The notes below the pieces were generated by a model, which was not told where the DNA came from, made no database searches, and was given only the letters and a program-made list of their open reading frames with translations. A stretch of 64,000 nucleotides of DNA from Thermoanaerobaculia bacterium. Its GTDB lineage: Bacteria; Acidobacteriota; Thermoanaerobaculia; Multivoradales; Multivoraceae. The translations under genes and the position numbers were made by a program. Positions 41,905-52,298 of this stretch are shown here, in pieces. The stretch spans positions 1 to 64,000 of the forward strand of contig JAJDUI010000023.1 in the NCBI GenBank assembly GCA_022826745.1, written 5' to 3'. Position 1 is the stretch's first letter; each line of letters begins with the position of its first letter.

Positions 41905-42866
41905 TGCTCTCGCGCAGCGCCCAGGGGGTCTACTGGATGGCCCGCTACCTGGCGAGGGCCGGTTATCTGAGCCGCCTGCTCGAGTTGCAGGTGCAGTTCC
42001 TGGTCGACCGTTCGGTCGAGGAGATTCACTTCGGCTGGAAGCGGATCTACCGGTGCATGAAGCGGTTGCCGCCCCCGGGCGAGCAGTTCCTGCCGGAGAC
42101 GGACGAGTTCGCCCTGGCGGACGCCTTCACGCTGGCGGACGACCTGACGTTCGAGCGTTCGAATCCGGATTCCGTGTGGAGCGCCGTGGCCAGCGGCCGC
42201 GAGAACGCGCGCCAGATGCGTCACTGCATCAGCGGCGAGATGTGGACCTGCCTGAACGCCGCCTGGCTGCGGATTCGCGATCTCGAGGCCGTCGATATCT
42301 GGAGGACGCCGGAGGTCTTCTACGCCCGGACGCGAAGCGAGATCCACAATTTCGTCGGGGTCGCGGACGCGACGATGTACCGTGGCGCGGCGTGGCGGTT
42401 CATGCGCCTCGGCCGGGCCATCGAGCGGGCGCAACTCGCGGTGTCTCTGCTGCTGGCCCAGATCGACCTCAGCCGGCGCACGGAGCGGCGGACCCTGGGC
42501 TGGGCCAGCATGCTGCGCACTCACCATGCCCTGGAGGCCTATGGCCGCGTCTACGGCATCGACCTGAAACCGGACCGGGTTCTGGACCTGCTGGTCGCCG
42601 ACCCGTCCCTCCCCGGCTCCGTACTCGCGACCGTGCAGGCCGCGGCGACCGAACTTCAGGGCCTGGACGGCGGGCCGGGCGTCGAGGCAGACGCCGCCGC
42701 ACGGCGGCTGGCGGGCCGGGCCGAGGCGCTCATCCTCTACGACTGGCCGGAAGCGTCAGCACCTGAAGAACTGCTGGAACAGGTCGGTCAGTCCACCCGC
42801 GATCTGCACGAGGCCGTGCTCGACGCCTTCGTCGACTACGCGATCGAGGATTCTCCGCTGCGGTGA
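41904..42866 (+). CDS. Alpha-E domain protein
   Basis: The 320-aa mostly helical protein begins MLSRSAQGVYWMARYLARAG, the typical start of the alpha-E family. Further signatures are ENARQMRHCISGEMWTCLN and FMRLGRAIERAQLAVSLL. Its biochemical role is unknown; it is found almost always beside circularly permuted ATP-grasp and transglutaminase-like genes. The start overlaps the ATP-grasp stop and its own stop overlaps the next start, indicating a stoichiometric unit. Confidence 0.9.
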   Translation: MLSRSAQGVYWMARYLARAGYLSRLLELQVQFLVDRSVEEIHFGWKRIYRCMKRLPPPGEQFLPETDEFALADAFTLADDLTFERSNPDSVWSAVASGRENARQMRHCISGEMWTCLNAAWLRIRDLEAVDIWRTPEVFYARTRSEIHNFVGVADATMYRGAAWRFMRLGRAIERAQLAVSLLLAQIDLSRRTERRTLGWASMLRTHHALEAYGRVYGIDLKPDRVLDLLVADPSLPGSVLATVQAAATELQGLDGGPGVEADAAARRLAGRAEALILYDWPEASAPEELLEQVGQSTRDLHEAVLDAFVDYAIEDSPLR

Positions 42867-43771
42867 CGTCTGTCCGCCCACTCCGCTACGACGTCGAGCA
42901 CCGGACGCGCTACGAGTACTCGGACGGCGTCCGTGGCTGCGTTCTGATGCTCTGTCTGCAGCCGGTCCGGACACCGGGTCAGAGGGTGCGGCGTTTCGAG
43001 ATCGAGACGACCCCGGCCGCGTCCCTGAGTCCGGAGCGGGACGGTTTCGGCAACCGCCGCCACGTTCTGAACATCCATCGGCGGCATGGGGAACTGGTGA
43101 TCACTTCCCGGTTTCGGGCGGAGCTCGACGTGACGCCGGGCGTGGAAGCGGTGGGCGGCTGGGAGGAAGTGCGGTCGCGGCGCCTGTTGCCGGAGTACTG
43201 GCACTTCGTCGAACCCAGCGCGCTCGCCCGGCCGTCCCCCGCGATCGAGCACTTCGTTCGCGACGAGGGGTTTCGTCCGGAAGATGATCCGATGGAAAGC
43301 CTGATCCGCCTGTCCGACGGGATTCGCGAGCGCTTCGAGTACGAGCCGGGCAGCACCGCGGCCGACTCGCCCGTCGACCATCTGCTCGAGTCGGGCCGGG
43401 GCGTGTGCCAGGACTACGCCCACCTGATGATCGCGATTGCCCGTTCCTGGGGCGTTCCCTCCCGCTACGTGTCCGGCTATCTCCACGACACGGGGCGGGC
43501 CGGCGAGCGAGTGACGGCCGCCGCCAGTCACGCGTGGGTGGAATGCTGGTTGCCTGGGCCTGGTTGGGTAGGCTTCGATCCTACGAACACGACCTTCAGC
43601 GATCAGCGACACATCCGCGTGGCCGCGGGCCGGGACTATGCCGACGTTTCTCCCACAAGGGGGGTGTTCCAGGGCGCCGGGGATGCGCGGATCGCGGTTG
43701 ATGTGATAGTGAATGCAGTTGACAGAGCGCGACTTAGCGGAAGAAACGGCAACGGGAGGCAGAGAGTATGA
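42863..43771 (+). CDS. Transglutaminase-like cysteine protease/amidase
   Basis: The 302-aa protein (GTG start) has an N-terminal beta domain (about 1-100, starting RYDVEHRTRYEYSDGV) and a transglutaminase core. The catalytic triad is visible as Cys in GRGVCQDYAH (near 182), His in SHAWVECW (near 222) and Asp in GFDPTN (near 240). Bacterial members of this type act as peptidases or cross-linkers and accompany the ATP-grasp and alpha-E proteins. Its stop overlaps the STAS gene start, tying the trio to the regulatory genes that follow. Confidence 0.9.
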   Translation: MTSVRPLRYDVEHRTRYEYSDGVRGCVLMLCLQPVRTPGQRVRRFEIETTPAASLSPERDGFGNRRHVLNIHRRHGELVITSRFRAELDVTPGVEAVGGWEEVRSRRLLPEYWHFVEPSALARPSPAIEHFVRDEGFRPEDDPMESLIRLSDGIRERFEYEPGSTAADSPVDHLLESGRGVCQDYAHLMIAIARSWGVPSRYVSGYLHDTGRAGERVTAAASHAWVECWLPGPGWVGFDPTNTTFSDQRHIRVAAGRDYADVSPTRGVFQGAGDARIAVDVIVNAVDRARLSGRNGNGRQRV

Positions 43772-44103
43772 ACGTCCAGGTGGAGCATCACGACAAGGTC
43801 CTCGTGGCCAGAGTCGAAGGCCGTGTCGACAGCTCGAACTCCCAGGACTTTGAGCGTCAACTGCAGGGGGCAATCGGCGAAGACGTCAACGCCGTGGTCA
43901 TCGACCTCGGTCAGCTCGCCTACATCAGCAGCGCAGGCCTGAGGGTCGTCCTGCTGGTCGCCAAGACCCTTGGCCAGCGCAACGTGAGCATCTCCCTTTG
44001 CGCGTTGAGCGATCCCGTTCAGTCGGTGTTCGAGATCAGCGGCTTCAACCGCATCATCCAGATCTACGACACGCAGGCCGACGCCCTGGCGGCTGCGGGG
44101 TAG
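43768..44103 (+). CDS. STAS-domain anti-sigma factor antagonist
   Basis: The 111-aa protein is a single STAS domain of the SpoIIAA/RsbV type. The conserved phosphorylatable serine lies in YISSAGLRVVL (residues 54-55). In partner switching the unphosphorylated form binds an RsbW-like kinase and releases its target. An RsbW-like kinase and a SpoIIE-like phosphatase are encoded directly downstream, so the set is complete except for a sigma factor. The target may therefore not be a sigma factor. Confidence 0.92.
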   Translation: MNVQVEHHDKVLVARVEGRVDSSNSQDFERQLQGAIGEDVNAVVIDLGQLAYISSAGLRVVLLVAKTLGQRNVSISLCALSDPVQSVFEISGFNRIIQIYDTQADALAAAG

Positions 44104-44135
44104 AGGTTGCGGGCGCGGAAGGGGTAGCGGTCCAG

Positions 44136-45308
44136 GTGGGCGATCGGGACCATCCCGACTACAAGATCCTGGTCGTTGACGACGAGCCGGATCTGGAGCG
44201 TCTGGTGCGCCAGCGCATGCGACGCCACATCCGCAAGGGCAAGTACGGCTTCGAGTTCGCCGGCAACGGCGTCGAGGCGCTGGAAGTCCTGACAGAGAAG
44301 ACGGACATCGACATCGTTCTCTCGGACATCAACATGCCGAAGATGGACGGTCTGACCCTCTTGCAGCAGATCCCCGAAGTGAATTCGGATCTCCGCTCGG
44401 TCATCGTCTCGGCCTACGGCGACATGGAGAACATCCGCACCGCGATGAACCGCGGCGCCTTCGACTTCGTCACCAAACCGATCGATTTCACGGACCTCGA
44501 GGTCACGATCGAGCGGACGCTGCGACACCTCGACGAGTGGCGGGCCGCGCTCGCTTCGCGGGACAAGTTGGTGGCGATACAGAACGAGCTCGATGTGGCG
44601 ACGAAGATCCAGCAGTCGATCCTGCCGGACACCTTCCCCCACGTAGACGGCTGCGAGGTCTACGGATGCATGCATGCCGCGCGCAACGTCGGGGGGGACT
44701 TCTTCGACGTGATCAACCTCGATGCGGGGCGGATCGGGCTTGCGGTAGCCGATGTATCGGACAAGGGCGTGCCGGCGGCTCTGTTCATGATGTCGAGCCG
44801 CACGCTGCTCAAGGGAGCGGCGATCGGCGTCGAGGATCCCTCCACGGTCCTCCGGGAAGTGAACGATCTGCTGAACGAGACGAACGATGCGGCGATGTTC
44901 GTCACCGTGTTCTACGGCGTCTACGACCCCTCGACCAGGGTGCTCACCTTCTCCAACGGCGGCCACAACCCTCCGCTGGTGGTTCATCCCGACGGGAGTT
45001 CCGAGGAGCTCGAACTGACGGGTGGCCTTGCCCTCGGGGCGATTCCCGGCTTCGAGTACGGGCAGGCCAGCGTCCGGCTCAGCCCGGGAGATCTCGTCGT
45101 CTTCTTCACGGACGGAGTCACCGAGGCGATCAACGTGTCGAACGAGGAATTCGGTCTCGAGTCGGTCCAGGCTCTGTTCCGGGAGCCCCCGACGCCGACC
45201 GCCCGGGAAGCCGCCGAGATGATCCTGCAGGCGGTGAAGGACTTTGCCGGTGAAGCGCCGCAGTTCGACGATCTGACCTGCATGACCTTGCGTGTCGCCG
45301 ACGAGTGA
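44136..45308 (+). CDS. Response regulator with PP2C/SpoIIE-type phosphatase domain
   Basis: The 390-aa protein starts at GTG 44136, with GGAAGGGG about 11 bp upstream; the start is moderately sure. A receiver domain (about 10-130) carries the phospho-acceptor Asp in IVLSDINMPKMDG (near 64) and Lys in VTKPIDF. After a helical linker (LDVATKIQQSILP) the PP2C/SpoIIE domain (about 180-388) shows NVGGDFFD, VADVSDKGVPAALFM, GGHNPP and FFTDGVTEA. It should dephosphorylate the STAS protein when the receiver is phosphorylated, linking a histidine kinase to the partner switch. Confidence 0.92.
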   Translation: MGDRDHPDYKILVVDDEPDLERLVRQRMRRHIRKGKYGFEFAGNGVEALEVLTEKTDIDIVLSDINMPKMDGLTLLQQIPEVNSDLRSVIVSAYGDMENIRTAMNRGAFDFVTKPIDFTDLEVTIERTLRHLDEWRAALASRDKLVAIQNELDVATKIQQSILPDTFPHVDGCEVYGCMHAARNVGGDFFDVINLDAGRIGLAVADVSDKGVPAALFMMSSRTLLKGAAIGVEDPSTVLREVNDLLNETNDAAMFVTVFYGVYDPSTRVLTFSNGGHNPPLVVHPDGSSEELELTGGLALGAIPGFEYGQASVRLSPGDLVVFFTDGVTEAINVSNEEFGLESVQALFREPPTPTAREAAEMILQAVKDFAGEAPQFDDLTCMTLRVADE

Positions 45309-45724
45309 GCGGTACTCTCCATCTGCGTGTTCCGAACCGGATCGAGGAGCTTCCGGGGGTCTCGGAGGCGGTGGAGGCGCTCGGCTCGGAGGAGGGTTGG
45401 GCGCAGGACGTGACCTACGCGATCGTTCTCGGGCTGGAGGAAGTGGCGACGAACGTCGTGCGTCACGGCGGCGGCGAGCCTGGTAGCAGCGAGATCGAGA
45501 TCGAGGTCTCGTCGAGCGACGACGAAGTCCGGATCGAGGTTCGGGATAGCGGAAGGGCGTTCGACCCCTTCCACGAGGCGCCCGAGCCGGACCTCGACGC
45601 GGCAGTTCAGGACCGGGAGATCGGCGGTCTGGGGGTCCACTTCGTGAAGGTCCTCATGGATGAAACCTCCTACGGCCGTGAGGGCGGCCGCAACCACGTG
45701 ACCATGGTCAAGCGCCGGAGTTGA
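45305..45724 (+). CDS. RsbW-like anti-sigma/serine kinase (HATPase_c)
   Basis: The 139-aa protein (GTG start, GTGA overlap with the phosphatase gene) is a GHKL ATPase of the RsbW/SpoIIAB group. The N-box is LEEVATNVVRHG, the G1-box region is EVRDSGRAFDP and the G2-like segment is GGLGVHFVKVLMDE. It would phosphorylate the upstream STAS protein and sequester a target. No sigma-B-like gene is in this window. Confidence 0.9.
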   Translation: MSGTLHLRVPNRIEELPGVSEAVEALGSEEGWAQDVTYAIVLGLEEVATNVVRHGGGEPGSSEIEIEVSSSDDEVRIEVRDSGRAFDPFHEAPEPDLDAAVQDREIGGLGVHFVKVLMDETSYGREGGRNHVTMVKRRS

Positions 45725-45749
45725 ACTCCGCACGGGGAAGCCGAGAGCG

Positions 45750-46964
45750 ATGCGCGCACGTGCTGCTCGAACAGCTCTGACCGCGTCAGTCTGGGTCGCG
45801 GCGGCGTTGCTCGTTCCGGCTTTGTCGCCGGCTCAGCCGCCCGAGTCGCCGGGCGAGGCGGAAGGGACGCCGGGCGTTTCGGCCGAGCGCATCCTGTTCG
45901 GCCAGTCCGCAGCCTTCAGCGGTCCGGCGGCCGAACTGGGCAGGGGAATGCGGCTCGGCATCCAGGCGGCCTTCAAGGAGGCCAACGATGCCGGCGGCGT
46001 GCACGGCCGGCGCCTGGAGCTGGTCACGGTGGACGACGGCTACGAGCCGGAGGCAGCGATCAGCAACACGCGCCGTCTGATCGAGGACGAGGGCGTGTTC
46101 GCCCTGGTCGGCGGCGTCGGCACGCCGACCTCGCGCTCCGCGGTACCGGTCGCCGAAGAGGCGGGTGTCCCGTACATCGCTCCGTTCACCGGCGCGGGCT
46201 TTCTCCGCGGCGAACCGCACGTGATCAACCTCCGCGCCTCCTACGCCCAGGAGACGGAAGAGATGGTCGAGCGACTGACCAGGGATCTCGGCATCGAGCG
46301 GATCGCGGTCGTGATCCAGAACGACTCCTTCGGGCGCGCCGGCCTGGCGGGCGTTCGTGCCGCGTTCGACAGACGGGGCATGGAGGCGGTCGCCATCGGC
46401 GTCTATCCGCGCAACACGACCGCCGTCAAGACGGCCATCGTCGACATCGAGGTGGGGCGGCCGGAGGCCGTCATCATCGTGGGCGCCTATCAGCCGGTCG
46501 CCAGCCTGATCGCCTGGACTCGTCACATCGGTCTCGACCCGGTGTTCATGACGCTGTCATTCGTGGGCAGCAACGCACTGGCGGAAGAGCTGGGTCCACG
46601 CGGCACCGGCGTCTACGTCACCCAGGTCGTGCCATTCCCGACCGCGCGCAACTCGAGAGTTGCCGCGGCCTACCGGCGGGCCCTGCGCGAACACACCGCT
46701 GGCGCCGAGCCCGGCTTCGTCTCGTTCGAGGGTTACCTGGCTGGACGGCTGGTGATCGAAGCGCTCGAACGATGCGGGACGACCGTTGATCGGGATCGCT
46801 TCATTCAGACACTCCGCGGCGCGGGTTCCCTCGACCTGGATGGCTTCCGGCTCGCATTCGGCGAGGAGGACAACCAGGGGTCGGACGCCGTGTTTCTGAC
46901 CGTGATCGACGAACGGGGCCGGTACCGGCCCGCGACGCGTCTGGAAGCCGCGGTGAGCCAATGA
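45750..46964 (+). CDS. Periplasmic substrate-binding protein, branched-chain amino acid/amide type
   Basis: The 404-aa exported protein has a signal peptide (about residues 1-28, ending LSPAQP) and the type-I periplasmic-binding fold of the Leu/Ile/Val receptor family: ILFGQSAAFSGPAAELGRGM, GVHGRRLELVTVDDGY and AVVIQNDSFGRAGL. No ABC import permease is nearby. It overlaps by ATGA the histidine kinase gene, so it probably serves as the ligand-sensing subunit of that kinase, as TorT does for TorS. Confidence 0.88.
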   Translation: MRARAARTALTASVWVAAALLVPALSPAQPPESPGEAEGTPGVSAERILFGQSAAFSGPAAELGRGMRLGIQAAFKEANDAGGVHGRRLELVTVDDGYEPEAAISNTRRLIEDEGVFALVGGVGTPTSRSAVPVAEEAGVPYIAPFTGAGFLRGEPHVINLRASYAQETEEMVERLTRDLGIERIAVVIQNDSFGRAGLAGVRAAFDRRGMEAVAIGVYPRNTTAVKTAIVDIEVGRPEAVIIVGAYQPVASLIAWTRHIGLDPVFMTLSFVGSNALAEELGPRGTGVYVTQVVPFPTARNSRVAAAYRRALREHTAGAEPGFVSFEGYLAGRLVIEALERCGTTVDRDRFIQTLRGAGSLDLDGFRLAFGEEDNQGSDAVFLTVIDERGRYRPATRLEAAVSQ

Positions 46965-49159
46965 TCTCGTGGTTCCGGCGACTGACCGAGGCCCGTTACA
47001 GGATCGCCACGCAGCTCTACGTCGGCATCGGCGGCGCGGCTGCCCTGACGCTCGCGGCCAGTCTGGTGGCGCTGTTCGCCTTCGCTCAGGTGGGCGATTC
47101 GCAGAACCGGGTGACCGAGGGAACGGTGCCTGAGCTGGCGGCCGCTTTCGGCGTCGCCCAGGGCAGCGGCACACTGGTGGCCGCGGGCCCCAGGCTCACC
47201 GCGACGGCGAACCAGGACGAACTGACTCGGGCCGAGGTAGAGGTGGCGCCGGCGCAACGTGCCTTCGAGGCCCAGCTCGAGGACCTGATGAGCCGGGGGA
47301 TGGGGTCCGAGGGGTCACTCAGCGGCGACGCGGAGATCCTGAGCATCCAGGCCCGTGGCGAGGAGCTCATCGGGAACATAGCGGCGATCCGGGAGTCGGT
47401 CTCCGAGGGCTTCGAACTGAGTGCGGAGAGTGAGGCGCTGCGGTCGGAACTGGAGTCGCTCCACAGCCGGATCGAGGCGCTCCTGGTGCCTGCTCTCGAC
47501 AATCAACTCTTCTACGCGATGACCGGCTTCCGGTCGTTCGAGCAGCCGCCCGCGTCCCGTGAGGTCCACTTCTCGGAACCGGAGATCGACCGTTACCGGG
47601 TGCTGGTGGGCCTTCAGCAGGACGTGACGATCATCGACCAGCTCCTGAACAGTCTGGCGGTGCTGACCGACCGGCCGCTGATCGAGCCGGTCGAGGAGCG
47701 GTACGAGTCGGCGGCGACGAGTATCGAGCGCGCCCTCAGCGCGATCGACGAAACCGCGACCTCGGATCGGTTGGAGGCGCTCTTCGGTGAGATGCTGGCG
47801 AAGAGCCGCACGGCCTTCGACCTGAGACGGCAGGAAGTCGACGCGCTCGACCGGCAACAGGCGCTGCTGGAGGAGAACCAGAATCTGGCGGTCGAACTCG
47901 GCGGCGACGTGGAGAGTCTGGTCGGAGCTTCCCGGGACCGCACCGATGCGGCGACCAACGCGGCGTCCCAGGCGATTCGCACCGGACGCGCGTTGCTCCT
48001 GGCGCTCAACATCGTCAGCATTGCCGGAGCGGTCTTCATCGGTTGGCTGTTCGTCGGACGGCTGCTCGTACGCCGGTTCGAGGCCCTCTCGAGCAGCATG
48101 CGGGAGATGGCGGGGGGCAATCTGGAAGCCGAGATCGGGATCGGCGGCAAGGACGAAGTCGCGGACATGGCGGCCGCCCTCGAGGTCTTCCGCCGGCACG
48201 CGCTGGAGGTGCAGCGGCTGAACCTGGTCGAGAAGCTGGCGGACGAACTGAAGGAGAAGAACGAGGAGCTGGAGGTCGTGCTGGTCGACCTGCAGAAGGC
48301 CCAGGACCAGATCGTGATGCGCGAGAAGCTCGCGGCGCTGGGCGAGCTGACGGCCGGGGTCGCCCACGAGATCAAGAACCCTCTCAACTTCGTCAAGAAC
48401 TTCTCCGAGGTGTCCTCGGAGCTTCTCGAGGAGGTCGAGGAGATCATGAAGGAGAACGAGGACGGCAGCCTGGACGAGGATCAGCGGGAGGAGATCGGGG
48501 AGATCTTCGAGGACCTGAGCGGCAACCTGAAGCTGATCCAGAACCACGGCGAGCGTGCCAACCGGATCGTCACCGACATGCTGAAGATGGGCCGGGGCGC
48601 CGCCGGTCGGGAGGAGGCCGACATCAATCGGCTGGTCGACGAGCACATCGGGCTCGCCTACCACAGCGCCCGGGCTTCCGACTCGGAGTTCAACCTCACG
48701 ATCGAGAAGGACTTCGATCCGGACCTGGGAACGCTGGAGGTCGTATCCCAGGACGTGGGCCGGGTGTTCCTCAATCTGGTCGGCAACGCCTGCTACGCCA
48801 CGAACGAAAAGCGGCTCGCCACGGACGACGAGTCCTACGAGCCGACGCTCACGGTGACGACGCGGAAGATGGACGACGGCGTCGAGGTCCGTATCCGGGA
48901 CAACGGCAACGGGATTCCCCGGGACATCGTGGACAAGATCTTCAACCCCTTCTTCACGACCAAGCCGACCGACGAGGGCACGGGCCTCGGTCTGGCGCTC
49001 TCGGCCGACATCGTGCGCGAGCACGGCGGCATGATCCGGGTCGATACGGTGCCGGGCGAGTTCACCGAGATGATCGTCGAGCTTGCGGCGGCGCCTCCCG
49101 ATCTGGACGCCCTCGTTGCCGGCGTCGACGGCCCGGAAGGGGCCGGCGGCGGAGCCTAG
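46961..49159 (+). CDS. Membrane sensor histidine kinase (HAMP, HisKA, HATPase)
   Basis: The 732-aa protein has TM1 at about 24-46, a long periplasmic helical sensor region (about 47-340, possibly TorS-like), TM2 near 343-367 and a HAMP domain with [19 protein letters not shown] coiled coil (about 420-450) and a kinase core follow. The phospho-acceptor His is in [16 protein letters not shown] (near 468), the N-box in [16 protein letters not shown], and the ATP lid in DNGNGIP and TGLGLALS. There is an acidic insert (about 490-515) in the HisKA region. The likely partner is the upstream receiver/phosphatase. Confidence 0.93.
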   Translation: MISWFRRLTEARYRIATQLYVGIGGAAALTLAASLVALFAFAQVGDSQNRVTEGTVPELAAAFGVAQGSGTLVAAGPRLTATANQDELTRAEVEVAPAQRAFEAQLEDLMSRGMGSEGSLSGDAEILSIQARGEELIGNIAAIRESVSEGFELSAESEALRSELESLHSRIEALLVPALDNQLFYAMTGFRSFEQPPASREVHFSEPEIDRYRVLVGLQQDVTIIDQLLNSLAVLTDRPLIEPVEERYESAATSIERALSAIDETATSDRLEALFGEMLAKSRTAFDLRRQEVDALDRQQALLEENQNLAVELGGDVESLVGASRDRTDAATNAASQAIRTGRALLLALNIVSIAGAVFIGWLFVGRLLVRRFEALSSSMREMAGGNLEAEIGIGGKDEVADMAAALEVFRRHALEVQRLNLVEKLADELKEKNEELEVVLVDLQKAQDQIVMREKLAALGELTAGVAHEIKNPLNFVKNFSEVSSELLEEVEEIMKENEDGSLDEDQREEIGEIFEDLSGNLKLIQNHGERANRIVTDMLKMGRGAAGREEADINRLVDEHIGLAYHSARASDSEFNLTIEKDFDPDLGTLEVVSQDVGRVFLNLVGNACYATNEKRLATDDESYEPTLTVTTRKMDDGVEVRIRDNGNGIPRDIVDKIFNPFFTTKPTDEGTGLGLALSADIVREHGGMIRVDTVPGEFTEMIVELAAAPPDLDALVAGVDGPEGAGGGA

Positions 49160-49166
49160 GCGCGCG

Positions 49167-49910
49167 ATGGACGCCGCCACCGCGGCAACCGCCGAATCGA
49201 CGGAGACGCCGCCGGTGTTCGCCATGCGAGGCGTCACCAAGGTCTACGCGATGGGCGAAGTCGAGGTCCATGCCCTGCGGGGCGTCGATCTCGACCTTCA
49301 CGATGGTGAGTTCGCCGTGCTGCTCGGCCCCTCGGGCAGCGGCAAGTCGACGCTGCTCAACATCCTCGGCGGCCTGGACGGGCCGACCGACGGACTCGTC
49401 ACCTATCGGGGCCGCGAGTTGAGTCTCGGCGGCGATCGGGCGCTTACGCGCTACAGGCGCCGCCACGTCGGCTTCGTGTTTCAGTTCTACAACCTGATTC
49501 CGTCGCTCACCGCGCGTGAGAACGTAGCGCTGGTCACCGAGATCGCGGGCGATCCGATCGCTCCCGAGGATGCCCTGGCGCTGGTCGGCCTGAAGTACCG
49601 CCTCGACCACTTCCCGTCGCAGATGTCGGGCGGCGAGCAGCAGCGCGTGGCGATCGCCCGCGCCATCGCCAAGCGTCCGGACGTGCTGCTCTGCGACGAG
49701 CCGACGGGAGCTCTCGACATCAGCACCGGTATCGCGGTCCTCGGAGCGCTCGAGAAGGTGAACTCCGAACTGGGCACGACGACCGCGGTGATCACCCACA
49801 ACGCGGCGATCTCGGCGATGGCGGATCGGGTAATCTCGCTTGCGGACGGCCTGATTACGAGCGACGTTCGCAACTCGACCAAGCAGCCGGCGGCCACGAT
49901 CGAGTGGTAG
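49167..49910 (+). CDS. ABC transporter ATPase, MacB/LolD type
   Basis: The 247-aa protein starts at ATG 49167, 7 bp after the kinase stop. Walker A is GPSGSGKST, the Q-loop is [18 protein letters not shown], the signature is [14 protein letters not shown], Walker B is [11 protein letters not shown] and the H-loop is ITHN. It is the nucleotide-binding subunit of an FtsX-type transporter encoded by the next gene (4-bp gap). Such complexes use mechanotransmission to export lipoproteins, peptides or small molecules. Confidence 0.94.
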   Translation: MDAATAATAESTETPPVFAMRGVTKVYAMGEVEVHALRGVDLDLHDGEFAVLLGPSGSGKSTLLNILGGLDGPTDGLVTYRGRELSLGGDRALTRYRRRHVGFVFQFYNLIPSLTARENVALVTEIAGDPIAPEDALALVGLKYRLDHFPSQMSGGEQQRVAIARAIAKRPDVLLCDEPTGALDISTGIAVLGALEKVNSELGTTTAVITHNAAISAMADRVISLADGLITSDVRNSTKQPAATIEW

Positions 49911-49914
49911 GACG

Positions 49915-52284
49915 ATGAGAGCCCTCGACCGTAAACTGCTGCGCGACCTGTGGAACGTGCGTTCCCAGGTGCTGGCGATCGCCCTGGTCGTCTCGTCGGG
50001 AGTCGCGCTGCTGGTCATGGCGCAGGGAGTCTTCGGGTCGCTCCTGACCACCCGCGACGCCTACTACGCCCGCTACGCCTTCGCCGACGTGTTCGCCGGC
50101 GCCAAGCGCGTTCCCAACTGGGTGGAGGAGCGGATCGCGGCGATCCCGGGAGTCAAGCAGGTCCAGACCCGGGTGGTCGTGAGCGTCTCGCTGGACGTGC
50201 CGGATGTCTCCGATCCGGTCAACGGACGCCTGATTTCCCTGCCTGATCGCGGCCGGCCGGCGCTCAACGACGTCGCTTTGCGCCGCGGGCGCTTCCTGGA
50301 CCCGGACCGGGCGGAGGAGGCGCTGGTCGGCGAGCGCTTCGCCGAGGCTCACGGCCTCGACCTGGGCGATCGCCTGTTCGCCGTTATCAACGGTCGCCGC
50401 CAGCCGTTGGAAATCGTCGGTGTCGCGCTCAGTCCGGAGTACGTCTACGGCATCGGACCGGGAGAACTGGTCCCGGATCCGAAGCACTTCGGCTTCCTGT
50501 GGATGACCCGGCGGCACCTGGCCACGGCGTTCGAGATGGAGGGCGGGTTCAACGACGTCGCCCTGACGCTGGCCGACCGTTCGCCCAGCGTCGAGCGGGC
50601 TGCGATCGTCGAACTCGACGCGATTCTCGATCCGTACGGTGGCCTGGGCGCGATTCCGCGCGCTGAGCAGACCTCGAACTGGTACCTCCAGAACGAGTTG
50701 ACCCAGCTTCAGAACATGGGACTCCTCGTGCCCCTGATCTTCCTCGCCGTGGCGACGTTCCTGCTCAACGTGGTTTTGCGGCGAACGGTGGCGGTGCAGC
50801 GCGAACAGATCGCCGCGCTCAAGGCACTCGGCTACTCGAACATCCGGCTCGGCGTTCACTACGTGCAGTGGGCCGTCGTCGTGGTGGCCCTCGGCGCCCT
50901 GTTGGGGATCGGGGCCGGTCTGTTGCTGGCCGAAGCGATGCTCGGCATGTACATGGAGTACTTCCGCTTTCCGCTGCTGGTCTACAAGGTGTCGGCGGCG
51001 GGCATTCTGATCGCCGTCGGGGTGAGCCTCGCCGCCGCGACGCTGGGCGCGCTGGGCGCGGTGCGCAGCGTCGTCTCGCTGCCGCCAGCCGAAGCGATGC
51101 GTCCGGCGACGCCCGAGACCTTCCGGGTGTCCCTGTTCGAACGGCTGGGCGCGCGGCGATGGTTGTCGCAGCCGGCGCGGATGGTGCTGCGGAACCTGTC
51201 GCGGCGGCCGCTGCGCGCGGTTCTGTCGATCGTCGGCATCGCCTCCGCCGGGGCGATCATGGTCGTGGGCTGGGCGATGATGGACTCGATGGACGAACTG
51301 CTCGAGGTGCAGTTCAACATCATCCAGCGTCAGGACCTGTCGGTGAGCTTCTTCGAGCCGGTCGAGCGCAGCGCCGTGCACGAACTCGCCGCCCTCCCGG
51401 GCGTGATGCAGGTGGAACCGACGGGCGCGGTCGCGGCGCGGCTGCGCAACGGCCACCTGCAGAAGCAGACGGCGATCCAGGCCCTGGCGCCCGACGCCAG
51501 ACTGCGGCGGGTGGTGGACGTCGACTATCGCGCGATCCAGCTCGATCGGCCCGGCCTGGTCCTGTCCACGGTGCTCGCCGACCAGCTACAGGTTGAGCCG
51601 GGAGACATGCTCGTCGTGGAGGTCATGGAGGCCGCCCGGCCGGTCCGCGAGGTCGTGCTCACGGACACCGTCGACGACCTTCTCGGCGTGACGGCGTACA
51701 TGGAACAGGAGTCGCTGCAGCGGCTGGTGCGGCGCGACGAGACGGTCAACGGAGCGATGCTCAGGATCGACAGCCTGGCCGAGGATCGGCTGTACGGTCT
51801 GTTGAAGGCGATGCCGGCGGTCGCGGGCGTGACCCTGCGCAGCGCCGCGCTCGAGAGCATCCAGACCTACATGCTCGACAACATGTCCATGATGATGAGC
51901 GTCAACCTCTTCTTCGCTCTCGTCATCGCCTTCGGCGTGATCTACAACACGGCCCGGATCTCCCTGTCCGAGACCAGCCGCGAGCTCGCCAGCCTGAGAG
52001 TGATCGGTTTCACACGCGCCGAGATCTCGTCGATCCTGCTAGGCGAACTCGGGGTTCTCACCCTGGCGGCGATTCCACTCGGCCTGCTCCTCGGGTACGG
52101 CATGATCACCGGCGTGATGAGCGCCTTCGAGAGCGAGCTGTTCCGGCTTCCGGTCGTGGTCGAATCGAGTACGTTCGTGGTTTCCGCGGCGGCCGTTCTC
52201 GGGTCGATGGCGATCTCGGCCTGGACGGTACGGCGTAAGCTCCACGATCTGGACCTGGTCGCGGTGCTCAAGACCCGCGAGTAG
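49915..52284 (+). CDS. ABC transporter permease with two FtsX domains
   Basis: The 789-aa permease has an N-terminal membrane segment ([22 protein letters not shown]), a large periplasmic domain, a first FtsX core of three spans (about 265-400, with [15 protein letters not shown]), a fourth span and periplasmic domain, and a second FtsX core at the C-terminus ([20 protein letters not shown]). This is the long, duplicated form found with MacA/HlyD-like adaptors rather than the short MacB form. Together with its neighbours it forms a probable exporter; the cargo is unknown. Confidence 0.92.
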   Translation: MRALDRKLLRDLWNVRSQVLAIALVVSSGVALLVMAQGVFGSLLTTRDAYYARYAFADVFAGAKRVPNWVEERIAAIPGVKQVQTRVVVSVSLDVPDVSDPVNGRLISLPDRGRPALNDVALRRGRFLDPDRAEEALVGERFAEAHGLDLGDRLFAVINGRRQPLEIVGVALSPEYVYGIGPGELVPDPKHFGFLWMTRRHLATAFEMEGGFNDVALTLADRSPSVERAAIVELDAILDPYGGLGAIPRAEQTSNWYLQNELTQLQNMGLLVPLIFLAVATFLLNVVLRRTVAVQREQIAALKALGYSNIRLGVHYVQWAVVVVALGALLGIGAGLLLAEAMLGMYMEYFRFPLLVYKVSAAGILIAVGVSLAAATLGALGAVRSVVSLPPAEAMRPATPETFRVSLFERLGARRWLSQPARMVLRNLSRRPLRAVLSIVGIASAGAIMVVGWAMMDSMDELLEVQFNIIQRQDLSVSFFEPVERSAVHELAALPGVMQVEPTGAVAARLRNGHLQKQTAIQALAPDARLRRVVDVDYRAIQLDRPGLVLSTVLADQLQVEPGDMLVVEVMEAARPVREVVLTDTVDDLLGVTAYMEQESLQRLVRRDETVNGAMLRIDSLAEDRLYGLLKAMPAVAGVTLRSAALESIQTYMLDNMSMMMSVNLFFALVIAFGVIYNTARISLSETSRELASLRVIGFTRAEISSILLGELGVLTLAAIPLGLLLGYGMITGVMSAFESELFRLPVVVESSTFVVSAAAVLGSMAISAWTVRRKLHDLDLVAVLKTRE

Positions 52285-52298
52285 CAGGGAACGAACTG

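Noticed and set aside
47315-49240. 641-aa minus-strand ORF
   Set aside because: It is antisense to the histidine kinase, with Leu/Val/Asp-biased sequence and no domain.
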